The notes below the pieces were generated by a model. That model saw only the letters and a list, made by a program, of their open reading frames with translations, did no database searches and was not told the DNA's origin. This document shows positions 1-7,872 of a stretch of DNA of 30,772 nucleotides, piece by piece. Positions within the stretch are counted from its first letter, which is position 1, and every line of letters begins with the position of its first letter. Source of the stretch: JBCDIQ01 sp039024295 (lineage in GTDB: Bacteria; Bacteroidota; Bacteroidia; J057); contig JBCDIQ010000016.1 in NCBI GenBank assembly GCA_039024295.1, positions 1 through 30,772 on the forward strand, read 5' to 3'. The position numbers and the translations under genes are program-made.

Positions 1-168
1 AATTTCATTCAGGCAATTATTATTACCCCCAGTTATTCATACCCCGATGATGTATTCTTTTTGATTCTTGTAAGCCTGTGGGCAAGCTTTGGTAGAGGTT
101 ATCTATTAGCTTTTTTCATCAATATTTTGGCATCTTACCTTCATTATCTGGCTAATTGGGGATTATGA
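1..168 (+). CDS. Partial hypothetical membrane protein, 5' end outside window
   Basis: Frame 1 is open from the first base of the window to a TGA at 166-168, giving the last 55 residues of a possible protein. The visible part is hydrophobic, with two likely membrane stretches (about residues 19-28 and 35-49) around a short SFGRG turn. No family was recognised. The stretch is AT-rich and followed by more non-coding-looking DNA, so it could be the tail of a real membrane protein or part of a decayed region. No start codon can be assigned because it lies outside the window. Confidence 0.33.
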   Translation, partial: NFIQAIIITPSYSYPDDVFFLILVSLWASFGRGYLLAFFINILASYLHYLANWGL

Positions 169-176
169 AAACTTAG

Positions 177-284
177 TATCTATTCGGTTTATCACTTTGG
201 GATATTCAGGGACTCAAGTTTGTAGGAGATTACGAAGCAGGAAGAGCATTAGTTGAAGTGCGTGATAATATGTTCCAAGTCTAA
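177..284 (+). pseudogene. Short coding-like remnant, possible C-terminus of a peptidase
   Basis: A 35-codon stretch is open between an in-frame TAG at 174-176 and a TAA at 282-284. It has no ATG at its beginning. Its second half (GDYEAGRALVEVRD) reads like conserved protein and from memory resembles a segment near the C-terminus of bacterial dipeptidyl-peptidase III (M49) proteins. The rest of that family is absent upstream. The best guess is a relic of a deleted gene, but a chance open stretch is quite possible. Confidence 0.2.
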
Positions 285-304
285 TTCAGCATTTGATGCA
301 ATAA

Positions 305-571
305 TTACTTGGTACGTTTGAGCCATGCGTTAGATTTTTCCCGAAGTTCCTCTAGGGTAATGTACTCTCCCCGTTCAGCAGCTTTCACTCGTTCGTTCAG
401 AATTTTGGATAGTTCTTCAGCCGTCCGAGGAGTTCCGTCTATGTCATAGCTCACAATGGCTTGTTCTTGTTCCACATGAGTTTCTAGCATGGCATGAACC
501 ACCATCAGAAAATTTTCATCCACCTGATCCAGGTATTGATCGATTTGCTTTCTAACCTCGATTACACTCAT
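305..571 (-). CDS. Small antitoxin-like protein, toxin partner not seen
   Basis: An 88-residue acidic, mostly helical protein. The N-terminal half (about 1-35) is predicted helical and starts with a pattern (VIEVRKQIDQYLDQVDENFL) typical of small Bacteroidota addiction-module antitoxins. The C-terminal half carries an YDIDGTP turn, then a helix and the segment RGEYITLEELREKSNAWL, which resembles the C-terminal part of proteins encoded next to RelE/ParE toxins. A toxin would be expected just downstream, at positions below 305 on the minus strand, but that stretch has stops in all minus frames and no RelE-like sequence. It may therefore be an orphan antitoxin or a remnant. The family assignment rests on resemblance only. 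Confidence 0.65.
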   Translation of the reverse strand: MSVIEVRKQIDQYLDQVDENFLMVVHAMLETHVEQEQAIVSYDIDGTPRTAEELSKILNERVKAAERGEYITLEELREKSNAWLKRTK

Positions 572-720
572 CTTCTATCTAATTGAATGAAAGGATAGTA
601 ATATAACGTTTTTGGGAGGAAATGGATGGATGGATTGAAAAGACAAAAATGAGTCTATCGAATTTATTTGCTTCAATATGCTGGCACGTTAGCCTGTAAT
701 TACAAAATTGTGATGGCTCC

Positions 721-1551
721 TCAGTCAAAATCCGTAGGCAATCCAATATGCTCGAATGCGTCCACTTCCTTGGCCATTTCTTTGAGTTTCAACCGGACCC
801 GCTTGTAGGCCGGGCCTCCCAGAGGCAAGTGAACGGGCGGTTTTTCCAATTCTGTCAAGGCATACATCGCCTCTGCTGCCTTTCGGGGATCGCCCGCCTG
901 ATTGCCGCTGACATTGTGGATATTGTTCATGTTACGACCAGCAGAGGCAGCATAATCCTCGATCGAATTTTCCGTAAAGGTAGCGGACCGACCTGCCCAA
1001 TCTGTGCGGAAAGGACCGGGCTCAACATTTGTGACTTTAATCCCCAGGTGTTCAACTTCTGCGGCAAGGGCTTCCCCAATGCCTTCCAGGGCGAATTTGG
1101 ACCCGTTGTAAATGCCCACACCCGGATAGCCTTGTAACCCAGCAATGGAAGTGACATTGAGTATATGGCCAGACCGCTGCCCGCGCATAATTGGTAAAAC
1201 AGCTTTTATCATAAATACTGCCCCAAAAACATTGACCTCAAACTGTTTGCGCATTTCTGCTTCGGGCACTTCTTCTATCGCGCCCAGTGATCCATAGCCT
1301 GCATTATTGACCAGAACATCAATCCGGCCAAATTTATCTATGACCGTTTTTACTGCCTGGTCTATGGTTTTGGTTACATCCAGTACTACCCCTTTGATAC
1401 TTTCAGGATTCAACGCCTCCAGGTCGGCTACCTGTTCTTCCCTTCTTACCGTGCCAACAGCTATATGTCCTTGCTCAGCTACTACCTGGACCAGTTCTCG
1501 TCCAAAACCGGTAGAGCAACCGGTAATGAACCAAATCTTTTGTTGTGTCAT
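721..1551 (-). CDS. Classical short-chain dehydrogenase/reductase (SDR)
   Basis: A 276-residue NAD(P)-dependent oxidoreductase with the full set of classical SDR signatures: cofactor-binding TGCSTGFG at 10-17, NNAG at 82-85, structural Asn107, and the catalytic Ser135, Tyr148 and Lys152 (YNGSK). An Arg at 36-37 after the second beta strand suggests a preference for NADP(H). Substrate cannot be told from sequence; close relatives are annotated as generic oxidoreductases or retinol-dehydrogenase-like. The ATG at 1549-1551 gives the standard N-terminus three or four residues before the first beta strand. It is transcribed divergently from the lgt gene across 93 bases. No Shine-Dalgarno sequence is visible. 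Confidence 0.92.
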   Translation of the reverse strand: MTQQKIWFITGCSTGFGRELVQVVAEQGHIAVGTVRREEQVADLEALNPESIKGVVLDVTKTIDQAVKTVIDKFGRIDVLVNNAGYGSLGAIEEVPEAEMRKQFEVNVFGAVFMIKAVLPIMRGQRSGHILNVTSIAGLQGYPGVGIYNGSKFALEGIGEALAAEVEHLGIKVTNVEPGPFRTDWAGRSATFTENSIEDYAASAGRNMNNIHNVSGNQAGDPRKAAEAMYALTELEKPPVHLPLGGPAYKRVRLKLKEMAKEVDAFEHIGLPTDFD

Positions 1552-1595
1552 GGAGGATTAACGGGGAAAAGGGGTTTGGGTTTGAAAAATCCCCC

Positions 1596-1622
1596 TTGCT
1601 TGAACCTAAAAATCGTATCTTG
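1596..1622 (+). promoter_or_regulatory. Possible Bacteroidota-type promoter for lgt
   Basis: A TTG at 1596-1598 is followed after 17 bases by TATCTTG at 1616-1622, one base short of the Bacteroidota -7 consensus TAnnTTTG. A start about 7 bases later would leave a leader of roughly 15 bases before the ATG at 1645. This is pattern matching only. Confidence 0.3.
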
Positions 1623-1644
1623 CATCCATCAGTCCATACCTGTT

Positions 1645-2829
1645 ATGTACCCGAGAATTAGCGACTTTTTTAACGACGTTTTTGGCCTAAATATCTGTCT
1701 GCCAATCCAAAGCTTTGGATTCTTTTTGGCAATGGCGTTCATCGCCTGCTTCATCGCCATTCGCTATGAACTTCGTAGAAAGACCCAGGTGGGCATTTTC
1801 CCTACCCGTGAGGTAGTAGAAGAGCAGGGAGGCCCTATTCCCATTAGTGATGTGATCATCAGTTCAGTGATTTACTTCTTGCTGGGGTACAAGTTTTTTC
1901 TGATGCTGGAGAATTATGCTGGCTTTTGTGACAATCCACAGGACATGGTGCTGTCAACGGACGGCTCTTTCATAGGAGGGCTGGTGGCAGCCGGCATTTT
2001 TGGGGGTATCCGGTTTTACCAATACAACAAACGGAAGGACGAGAAGCCCAAAAAAGTCAATGTTCAGAAGGGCATTGCAGATGAATTGGGCCCTATATTC
2101 CTCATTGCATTTCTGGCAGGGATTATCGGGGCGAAAGTCTTTCACAACATTGAATATTGGGAGGACTTTCTCAAAGATCCGATGGGGCAGCTGCTTTCCT
2201 TCAATGGGCTAACTTTTTACGGGGGAATGATCTGCGGAGCTGTCGGTATCCTGTGGTATGTTCATAGCAGGGGGTACCGAATTCTGCCATTTGCGGATGC
2301 AGGAGGCATGGTCCTGATGCTGGGATACGGAGTGGGAAGGGTCGGGTGTCACGTAGCTGGTGATGGAGATTGGGGCATTGTGAACAAGGACCCCAAACCG
2401 AATTGGCTGAGTTGGTTGCCAGATAACCTTTGGAGCTATAATTATCCCAATAATGTGCTGGAGAGATGTGGACAGCCTGGATGTAAGTTTTCCGAAACGC
2501 CCTACCTGATCGACCCTGTGTTCCCTACGCCGGTTTATGAAGTGGTGATGGCCTTGAGCATTTTCACCTTTCTTTGGCTTATCCGCAAGAGATTGCCGTA
2601 CTGGGGTCAGTTGATGAGTATTTACCTGGTTTTGAATGGATTGGAACGTTTTCTGATCGAAAAAATCCGTGTGAATACAGCTGATGAATATTTTGGTATC
2701 GTACTTACCCAGGCGGAAATCATTTCCTTTACTTTTATGTTAATGGGAATAGTGTTATTTATCCTGAGTACCTTCAAGTGGAAGCAAAACCTCAAAAATA
2801 CCCCGGTAAAGCCGTTAGCAAAAACATAA
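1645..2829 (+). CDS. lgt: Prolipoprotein diacylglyceryl transferase (Lgt family)
   Basis: A 394-residue polytopic inner-membrane protein. Lgt moves diacylglyceryl from phosphatidylglycerol to the lipobox cysteine of prelipoproteins. Family motifs are GRVGCHVAGDGDWG at 231-244 (the Lgt signature region), FPTPVYE at 293-299 (matching H-P-[ST]-x-[LI]-Y-E) and NGLERFLIEKIR at 331-342. About seven membrane segments are visible. The protein is around 100 residues longer than E. coli Lgt, with extra loops near 45-65, 125-145 and 245-290. In the GLTFYGGM motif (188-195) a Tyr192 stands where E. coli has the important His103. The reading frame is open back to 1465, but the upstream part overlaps the divergent SDR gene and has no membrane character, so the ATG at 1645 was chosen. 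It is 4 bases from the next gene, so they are probably cotranscribed. Several lipoproteins in this window are potential substrates. Confidence 0.87.
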   Translation: MYPRISDFFNDVFGLNICLPIQSFGFFLAMAFIACFIAIRYELRRKTQVGIFPTREVVEEQGGPIPISDVIISSVIYFLLGYKFFLMLENYAGFCDNPQDMVLSTDGSFIGGLVAAGIFGGIRFYQYNKRKDEKPKKVNVQKGIADELGPIFLIAFLAGIIGAKVFHNIEYWEDFLKDPMGQLLSFNGLTFYGGMICGAVGILWYVHSRGYRILPFADAGGMVLMLGYGVGRVGCHVAGDGDWGIVNKDPKPNWLSWLPDNLWSYNYPNNVLERCGQPGCKFSETPYLIDPVFPTPVYEVVMALSIFTFLWLIRKRLPYWGQLMSIYLVLNGLERFLIEKIRVNTADEYFGIVLTQAEIISFTFMLMGIVLFILSTFKWKQNLKNTPVKPLAKT

Positions 2830-2833
2830 TTTT

Positions 2834-3919
2834 ATGAGTGAAGAGAGGCAAACACATGAGGCGGAGGAAAACCTAATTGAAGAAAAAATGCCTTTTCAGG
2901 AGGCAAGTGAGGGGGACTTATTTGCTCATTATGAGTTGGTTGCTACTGGAGGGCAAAGATTGCTGCGCGTAGATAAGTTTTTATCGAACCTTCTGCCCTT
3001 TGTTACTCGTTCCAGGCTCAAAAAGGCCAGTGATGCTGGGGCAATTTCAGTTAACGGCAAAGCTGTTAAGATTTCCTACAAAGTAAAACCTCACGACAAG
3101 GTTCAACTGATGTTGCCCTATCCGCCTCCACCGGAAATTGAAGCAGAAGAAATTCCCCTGGACATTCGATATGAAGACGAAGACGTTATTGTGATTAATA
3201 AGGCCGCAAATGTGGTGTGCCATCCTGCTATAGGTCACCGTCATCACACCTTGATCCAGGGCATCATGTGGCACCAGGGAGTTCGGGGCAGCATTCGTGA
3301 CTTGGCAGTAGACTCAGTGGTGCGGCCAGGCCTTGTTCATCGCCTGGATAAGGACACCACTGGTATATTGGTGGTAGCCAAAAATGAATTTGCCCTTTCC
3401 AACTTGTCACAGCAGTTTTTTAACCGAACCACTAGCAGAACCTACTATGCAGTCGTTTGGGGGGATGTGACGGAAGATAAAGGTACAATTGTAGGTCATA
3501 TCGGTCGCTCCACCCGGGACAGGAAGCTGTTCCGTGTATATGAGGATGGAACTTATGGGAAACATGCCGTTACCCATTATGAAGTGCTGGAACGATTTGG
3601 TGTAGCAACCTTGGTTCAACTTAAACTTGAAACAGGACGAACCCACCAGATTCGGGTACACATGAAATACCTGGGGCATACCTTATTTGGGGATGTGTTT
3701 TACGGTGGTGACAAAGTGTTGGCGGGTCCACCTACCCGTAAGTACAAACAATTTGCTCAAAACTGCCTGAAGCTCATGCCCCGCCAGGCCCTCCATGCAA
3801 AATCACTGGCCTTTGACCATCCCACAAAAAACGAGCGTCTTACCTTTGAAAGCGATCTACCAGAAGATATGGAAGCACTGATTGCCAAGTTAAGGCATTG
3901 GGCGGAGTATGTGGGATAG
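2834..3919 (+). CDS. RluA-family 23S rRNA pseudouridine synthase with S4 domain
   Basis: A 361-residue cytoplasmic RNA-modifying enzyme. An S4 RNA-binding domain spans about residues 42-95 (RVDKFLSNLLP, then ISVNGK). The catalytic RluA domain follows, with the motif HRLDKDTTG at 169-177 whose Asp172 is the expected nucleophile, and TGRTHQIRVH at 267-276. This layout matches RluC/RluD enzymes that isomerise uridines in 23S rRNA; which site it modifies cannot be decided. The first 35 residues are an acidic extension that is unlikely to be part of the fold. It begins 4 bases after lgt and is probably cotranscribed. A degenerate heptamer repeat begins directly after its stop codon. Confidence 0.93.
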   Translation: MSEERQTHEAEENLIEEKMPFQEASEGDLFAHYELVATGGQRLLRVDKFLSNLLPFVTRSRLKKASDAGAISVNGKAVKISYKVKPHDKVQLMLPYPPPPEIEAEEIPLDIRYEDEDVIVINKAANVVCHPAIGHRHHTLIQGIMWHQGVRGSIRDLAVDSVVRPGLVHRLDKDTTGILVVAKNEFALSNLSQQFFNRTTSRTYYAVVWGDVTEDKGTIVGHIGRSTRDRKLFRVYEDGTYGKHAVTHYEVLERFGVATLVQLKLETGRTHQIRVHMKYLGHTLFGDVFYGGDKVLAGPPTRKYKQFAQNCLKLMPRQALHAKSLAFDHPTKNERLTFESDLPEDMEALIAKLRHWAEYVG

Positions 3920-3968
3920 GGTAGCAGGTATTAGGTGGAAGCTGGAAGGTGATAGGGGTTAGGCATTG
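3920..3968 (+). repeat. Degenerate heptanucleotide repeat, GGTnnnA type
   Basis: Directly after the stop codon the sequence can be cut into seven consecutive 7-base units beginning GGT, GGT, GGT, GCT, GGT, GGG, GGC and mostly ending in A (ggtagca, ggtatta, ggtggaa, gctggaa, ggtgata, ggggtta, ggcattg). The TTAGG-like core is the complement of the CCTAA core in the clean array at 4032-4092, so the two lie in opposite orientation. Function is unknown. Confidence 0.5.
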
Positions 3969-4031
3969 ATATTCAGTTATTTGGGTTGAATTATGCAACC
4001 AGTTCTCCCTTCATCACTTGTTTTCGTATTG

Positions 4032-4092
4032 ACCTAAAACCTAAAACCTAAAACCTAAAACCTAAAACCTAAAACCTAAAACCTAAAACCTA
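4032..4092 (+). repeat. Heptanucleotide tandem array (acctaaa)n before aroK
   Basis: Eight perfect copies of acctaaa occupy 4032-4087 and a ninth, imperfect unit (acctaat) runs into the start codon of the shikimate kinase gene at 4093. The array therefore forms the 3' end of that gene's leader. Such arrays mutate by whole-unit gain or loss. A change in copy number would alter leader length but not the reading frame. Confidence 0.95.
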
Positions 4093-4617
4093 ATGCCAAC
4101 TGCCTCCCTTCCTTCTCTAATCTTCCTCTGGGGCTTTATGGGTTCCGGGAAAACCAGTTTGGGAAAGAAGGTTGCTAATCGATTGGGGTATACGTTTCAG
4201 GACCTGGACCATTTGATTGAGGAAAAGGAGGAAAAGACGGTGCAGGAGGTATTTGATGACTCTGGAGAAGGGTATTTTCGACTGGTAGAGCGAGACGTAT
4301 TACACCAAACCCTCGAAATGAAGGGAGGGCCTTTTCTGATTTCCACTGGAGGAGGAACTCCTTGCTACTATGACAACGCCAGTTGGATGAACGCCCATGG
4401 ACTGACCGTTTATCTTCGACAAAAGACGGGCATTTTGGTCAGCAGGCTAACCGGCCAAGGGGGGCGCCCTTTGATTAAGCGGATGCCCGCTGAAGAACGG
4501 GCCGATCGAATCCATGAAATGATTACCCAGCGCGAACCCTTCTACCTGCAAGCCCAGCGAATTGTTGGGCCAGAAAAGGTGTCTGTTGGGGAAATACTCG
4601 ACAAAATTGAAGGTTGA
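4093..4617 (+). CDS. aroK: Shikimate kinase
   Basis: A 174-residue cytoplasmic enzyme of the shikimate pathway that phosphorylates shikimate at the 3-hydroxyl using ATP, on the way to chorismate and aromatic amino acids. The length is normal for the family. Walker A GFMGSGKT lies at 14-21. Shikimate contacts are the DLD pair at 37-39, Arg63 in YFRLVE, and the GGG at 86-88. Arg125 (GGRPL) belongs to the lid, and REPFY at 147-151 is the adenine-side motif. All key residues are intact. The ATG at 4093 gives the standard N-terminus. No Shine-Dalgarno site is possible because the heptamer array abuts the start codon. No other aro gene is nearby. Confidence 0.95.
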   Translation: MPTASLPSLIFLWGFMGSGKTSLGKKVANRLGYTFQDLDHLIEEKEEKTVQEVFDDSGEGYFRLVERDVLHQTLEMKGGPFLISTGGGTPCYYDNASWMNAHGLTVYLRQKTGILVSRLTGQGGRPLIKRMPAEERADRIHEMITQREPFYLQAQRIVGPEKVSVGEILDKIEG

Positions 4618-4697
4618 AAGCCCTCCTGCTTGGCGAATTTGTAATTATTCTCTTAATTTCCGCCAATCTGAATTTTTAATTTGAAAAAGGTGAATTT

Positions 4698-6095
4698 ATG
4701 TGTTCCCTAAAGCAATTCACGGTTCTGGCACTAATCAGCTTGTTGGTCATTCCGACGATGGCCCAATTTGGCAGAAACCGTAAACCTCAGCCAACTTCCA
4801 CTGAAAATACCGGACACCCGCAACTCCAAGCTGGCCCCATGATTGGCTATGTGGAAATGCGGGAGGTCCAACTATGGGTTCAAACCAAAGGCCCAGCAAA
4901 CGTATATTTTGAGTATTACGATGTAAAGAAACCCTCTACGGTTTATAAAACCCGAGATGTAAGAACCATTGCTGATCGGGCATTTGTTGCCAAGGTTCTG
5001 GCAGACAAAGTTGTTCCAGATCGGGAATATGAATACAGGGTCGTAATTAATCAGCAACAGGTCAAGTTGCCTTATTCAACTCGTTTTCGGACCCGTGCCA
5101 ACTGGAGGTACAGAACCTCCCCACCTACGCTGAGGATAGCATTGGGGAGTACCAATTTCGTGAATGATGGTTCTGTGGATTTGAGGGGAAATCGGAAGTA
5201 CGGAGCGGGATACGAAATCTACCAAAGCATCCTTGCCCAAAAGCCTGATATGATGCTGTGGTTGGGAGATAATGTCTTTTACCGAGAGGCTGATTGGTAT
5301 ACCCAGACGGGCAGGTTCTACCGCTATACCTTTGCCAGGAAGATTCCTGAATTGCAGGCATTGTTGGCAGGTACCAGTCACTATGCCATTTGGGATGACC
5401 ATGATTTTGGCCCTGGAAACAGCGATGGTACCTTCAGAGACAAAGAAGAAAGTCTGGAGACGTTCAAGCTATTTTGGGGTAATCCCACCTATGGAGTACC
5501 AGGAATAGACGGTATTTCGACTACTTTTGAACGGTCTGATGTTCAGTTTTTCTTGCTGGATAATCGCTATAACCGCACACCGGAGAATACACGTAGCCAG
5601 GCACCTGTTGTATTGGGAAAAGAACAGGTAGATTGGTTGATTTCAGCCCTACTGAGTTCGCAAGCCACATTCAAATTTGTGTGTCTTGGCAATCCCTTTC
5701 TGAACGCAGATCGTCAGTTTTCGCATCATATTAATATAGCCCCCAATGAGCGGGAGTACCTATTGGAAGCCATCGCACGTGAGCAGATCAAAAATGTGGT
5801 TTTCCTCACGGGGGATCGCCAACATACCGAGTTATCTTACATGAACCGCGGAGGAATAGATATTTATGATTTCACCGTTTCTCCCCTGACTGCCCAGCCT
5901 TATGATGCAGAGCAAGAACCTAATCCACTTAGGGTAAGAGATACAAAGACCATCTACAACCAAACCCAGTTTGGACAGCGAAATTTTGGGGTGTTGGAGG
6001 TTTACGGAAATAACAAAAACCGGAAACTGAAGCTGGCGGTATTTGATCAAAATGGCACACAGGTTTGGGAGCGACTCATTATTCCTCAGAAATAG
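4698..6095 (+). CDS. Secreted PhoD-like alkaline phosphatase family protein
   Basis: A 465-residue exported protein. A Sec-type signal peptide (residues 1-22, ending TMAQ) is followed by a linker, an N-terminal beta domain at about 48-132 of the PhoD type, and a metallophosphatase domain from about 145. Metal-site motifs are WLGDNVFY at 188-195, WDDHDFG at 232-238 and LTGDRQHTE at 370-378, with LLDNRYNR at 286-293. These match PhoD/phospholipase D-like calcium/iron phosphatases that cleave phosphodiesters and monoesters outside the cytoplasm. Unlike classical PhoD there is no twin-arginine signal. The true substrate is open. It is followed after 80 bases by the ravA-like gene. Confidence 0.9.
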   Translation: MCSLKQFTVLALISLLVIPTMAQFGRNRKPQPTSTENTGHPQLQAGPMIGYVEMREVQLWVQTKGPANVYFEYYDVKKPSTVYKTRDVRTIADRAFVAKVLADKVVPDREYEYRVVINQQQVKLPYSTRFRTRANWRYRTSPPTLRIALGSTNFVNDGSVDLRGNRKYGAGYEIYQSILAQKPDMMLWLGDNVFYREADWYTQTGRFYRYTFARKIPELQALLAGTSHYAIWDDHDFGPGNSDGTFRDKEESLETFKLFWGNPTYGVPGIDGISTTFERSDVQFFLLDNRYNRTPENTRSQAPVVLGKEQVDWLISALLSSQATFKFVCLGNPFLNADRQFSHHINIAPNEREYLLEAIAREQIKNVVFLTGDRQHTELSYMNRGGIDIYDFTVSPLTAQPYDAEQEPNPLRVRDTKTIYNQTQFGQRNFGVLEVYGNNKNRKLKLAVFDQNGTQVWERLIIPQK

Positions 6096-6175
6096 ATGGG
6101 TTATTTTTTCGGCGCAAAGCCCGATAAGATGCAATTTTGTTGAACAAAGATTCCTGCGTGCAGGTTTTTCGATTA

Positions 6176-7738
6176 ATGGATATGACTGAAACCTCCCTCT
6201 CCGTACGTGAGCGTACCCAATCACTCATGAATGGCCTTTGTGAGCACCTGTATGAACGAGACGAAGCGGTAAAACTCGCTTTGTTGAGCGCAATAGCAGG
6301 AGAAAGTATCTTCTTATTAGGTCCTCCTGGAGTAGGTAAAAGCCTGATTGCACGTAGGTTAAAGCATGGCTTTCGCGACGGACGATCCTTTGAGTACCTG
6401 ATGAGTAAGTTCAGTACCCCAGACGAAGTCTTTGGGCCAGTATCCATCAAAAAACTCAAGGAGGAGGATCGGTATGAGCGTTTAACAGAACGATACCTGC
6501 CGGGGGCAAATATTGTGTTTCTGGATGAAATTTGGAAAGCAGGTCCAGCTATACAGAATGCCTTGCTTACCATCGTGAATGAGAAAATCTATCGCAACGG
6601 GGAGCAAGACATCAAAGTAGACATCAAAGGAATTATCACTGCCTCAAATGAACTGCCGCCACAAGGCAGCAGCCTGGATCCCCTTTGGGACCGCTTCTTG
6701 ATCCGGTATGAAATGGGTAATGTGCGCCAAAGCCGAAATTTTCTCAACATGATTACCGATACTGAAGACGTTTACGCGGACCCGCTGCCGGTAGAAGTAA
6801 AGCTCTCGAATCAGGAAATTGATGAGATGAGCAAGGAAATTGATAAGGTAGAGGTGCCGGCGGAAGTCCAAAATACCCTCCAAGTCCTTCGGCTGAAACT
6901 GGATGCTTACAACGAGCGGCCCAATACTACCCGGGCCATCAAAATTTATGATCGCCGTTGGAAGAAGATCGTTCGCTTGCTCAGAACCTCTGCCTATCTC
7001 AACGGTCGAACATCGGTAGACCTGATGGACTGTTTCTTGATGGTACATTGTCTGTGGGGGCACCCGGACCAGCGGGAAGTGGTGCAGGAATTGGTGAGTG
7101 AATCCATTCGAAAGCACGGCTACTCACTGGCGGTCAACCTGACCATGCTCAAAAAGGAAATGGATGCATTTGAAGTGGAAGTGGACCAGGAAATTCGGAT
7201 TAAGCATACGGTTGCAGAAGATCGACTCATGCCCATGCACGATGAGTACTACGAATTGTTGGAGGCCAATAAGAACTTTGAAGGGAAATTCATCAAAATT
7301 GAAGAGTTCAATAACCTGAGTCGGGAGGACATGGCCGTGATCAATATTTATGATGAAGGCCTGAACCTCCTCCGGCGACTTAAAGCCAAAAGAAGCGCAA
7401 CTGAGAACGCGATTGACATCAATTTTAACTCAGTAGAAAAAGTTATCCCCCTGCAAACCAAACAGGTCGAGCGAACCGAAGTGATTTATAAAAAGCCCCA
7501 TGCTTTGGTCGAAAAGCATTGGGAAGACCGCGTAGAACAACTCAACGAATACCTTCGCACCCAGCAGCAGCGACTTGATCAGGAACAACCCGATGAGGTA
7601 GCAGGGCTAGAAGAGAATTTGTTTGTGCCTTCCAGGCTGAGCGAGATTGTTACTGCTAACCTTCGGGAAGTTTCTGAAGCATTGAAACAGTTGAAGCTCC
7701 GACTGGATAAGGTCCAGCATGCGTATGGGAGTTTGTAG
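6176..7738 (+). CDS. MoxR-type AAA+ ATPase, RavA-like
   Basis: A 520-residue cytoplasmic AAA+ ATPase. With the ATG at 6176, Walker A GPPGVGKS is at 49-56, Walker B IVFLDE at 113-118, sensor-1 TASN at 155-158 and arginine-finger candidates lie in LDPLWDRFLIR at 167-177. The N-terminal AAA+ domain followed by a long helical, coiled-coil-rich C-terminus (about 300-520) fits RavA. In E. coli RavA works with the VWA protein ViaA encoded next to it and influences respiratory complexes and stress responses. No ViaA-like gene follows here. An ATG at 6182 is an equally possible start; the frame is open back to a TTG at 6137 but that extension looks non-coding. Confidence 0.9.
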   Translation: MDMTETSLSVRERTQSLMNGLCEHLYERDEAVKLALLSAIAGESIFLLGPPGVGKSLIARRLKHGFRDGRSFEYLMSKFSTPDEVFGPVSIKKLKEEDRYERLTERYLPGANIVFLDEIWKAGPAIQNALLTIVNEKIYRNGEQDIKVDIKGIITASNELPPQGSSLDPLWDRFLIRYEMGNVRQSRNFLNMITDTEDVYADPLPVEVKLSNQEIDEMSKEIDKVEVPAEVQNTLQVLRLKLDAYNERPNTTRAIKIYDRRWKKIVRLLRTSAYLNGRTSVDLMDCFLMVHCLWGHPDQREVVQELVSESIRKHGYSLAVNLTMLKKEMDAFEVEVDQEIRIKHTVAEDRLMPMHDEYYELLEANKNFEGKFIKIEEFNNLSREDMAVINIYDEGLNLLRRLKAKRSATENAIDINFNSVEKVIPLQTKQVERTEVIYKKPHALVEKHWEDRVEQLNEYLRTQQQRLDQEQPDEVAGLEENLFVPSRLSEIVTANLREVSEALKQLKLRLDKVQHAYGSL

Positions 7739-7829
7739 GTGAAAAAATCTGCTCAGTACGATAAGGGAGAAATACTCTTTCACTGTCCAAGAGATAGAGA
7801 ATAGGATACAATTGCGGGTAAATTAGCCG

Positions 7830-7837
7830 TACCTTAG
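7830..7837 (+). promoter_or_regulatory. Possible -7 box TACCTTAG
   Basis: TACCTTAG differs by one base from TAnnTTTG and lies 35 bases before the ATG of the beta-barrel gene. The same octamer occurs upstream of the NlpC/P60 gene at 20549. The nearest TTG (7812-7814) is only 15 bases upstream, shorter than expected for a -33 element. Confidence 0.35.
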
Positions 7838-7872
7838 CTTAAAGTGGCGTTGATATTCGTCTTATCAGAAAA

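Noticed and set aside
1..304. RelE/ParE toxin downstream of the antitoxin-like gene
   Set aside because: The minus strand has stops in all frames and no toxin motif.
1465..1644. 60-codon N-terminal extension of Lgt
   Set aside because: It overlaps the divergent SDR gene, has no membrane or signal features and Lgt homologues start near the chosen ATG.
6153..6169. CCTGC-GT-GCAGG palindrome with T-run before the ravA-like start
   Set aside because: A stable stem is only four base pairs once a realistic loop is allowed, and it lies inside the leader; not a convincing terminator.
6079..6573. 164-codon open frame antisense to the ravA-like gene
   Set aside because: It lies fully against a strongly conserved AAA+ domain and resembles no protein family.
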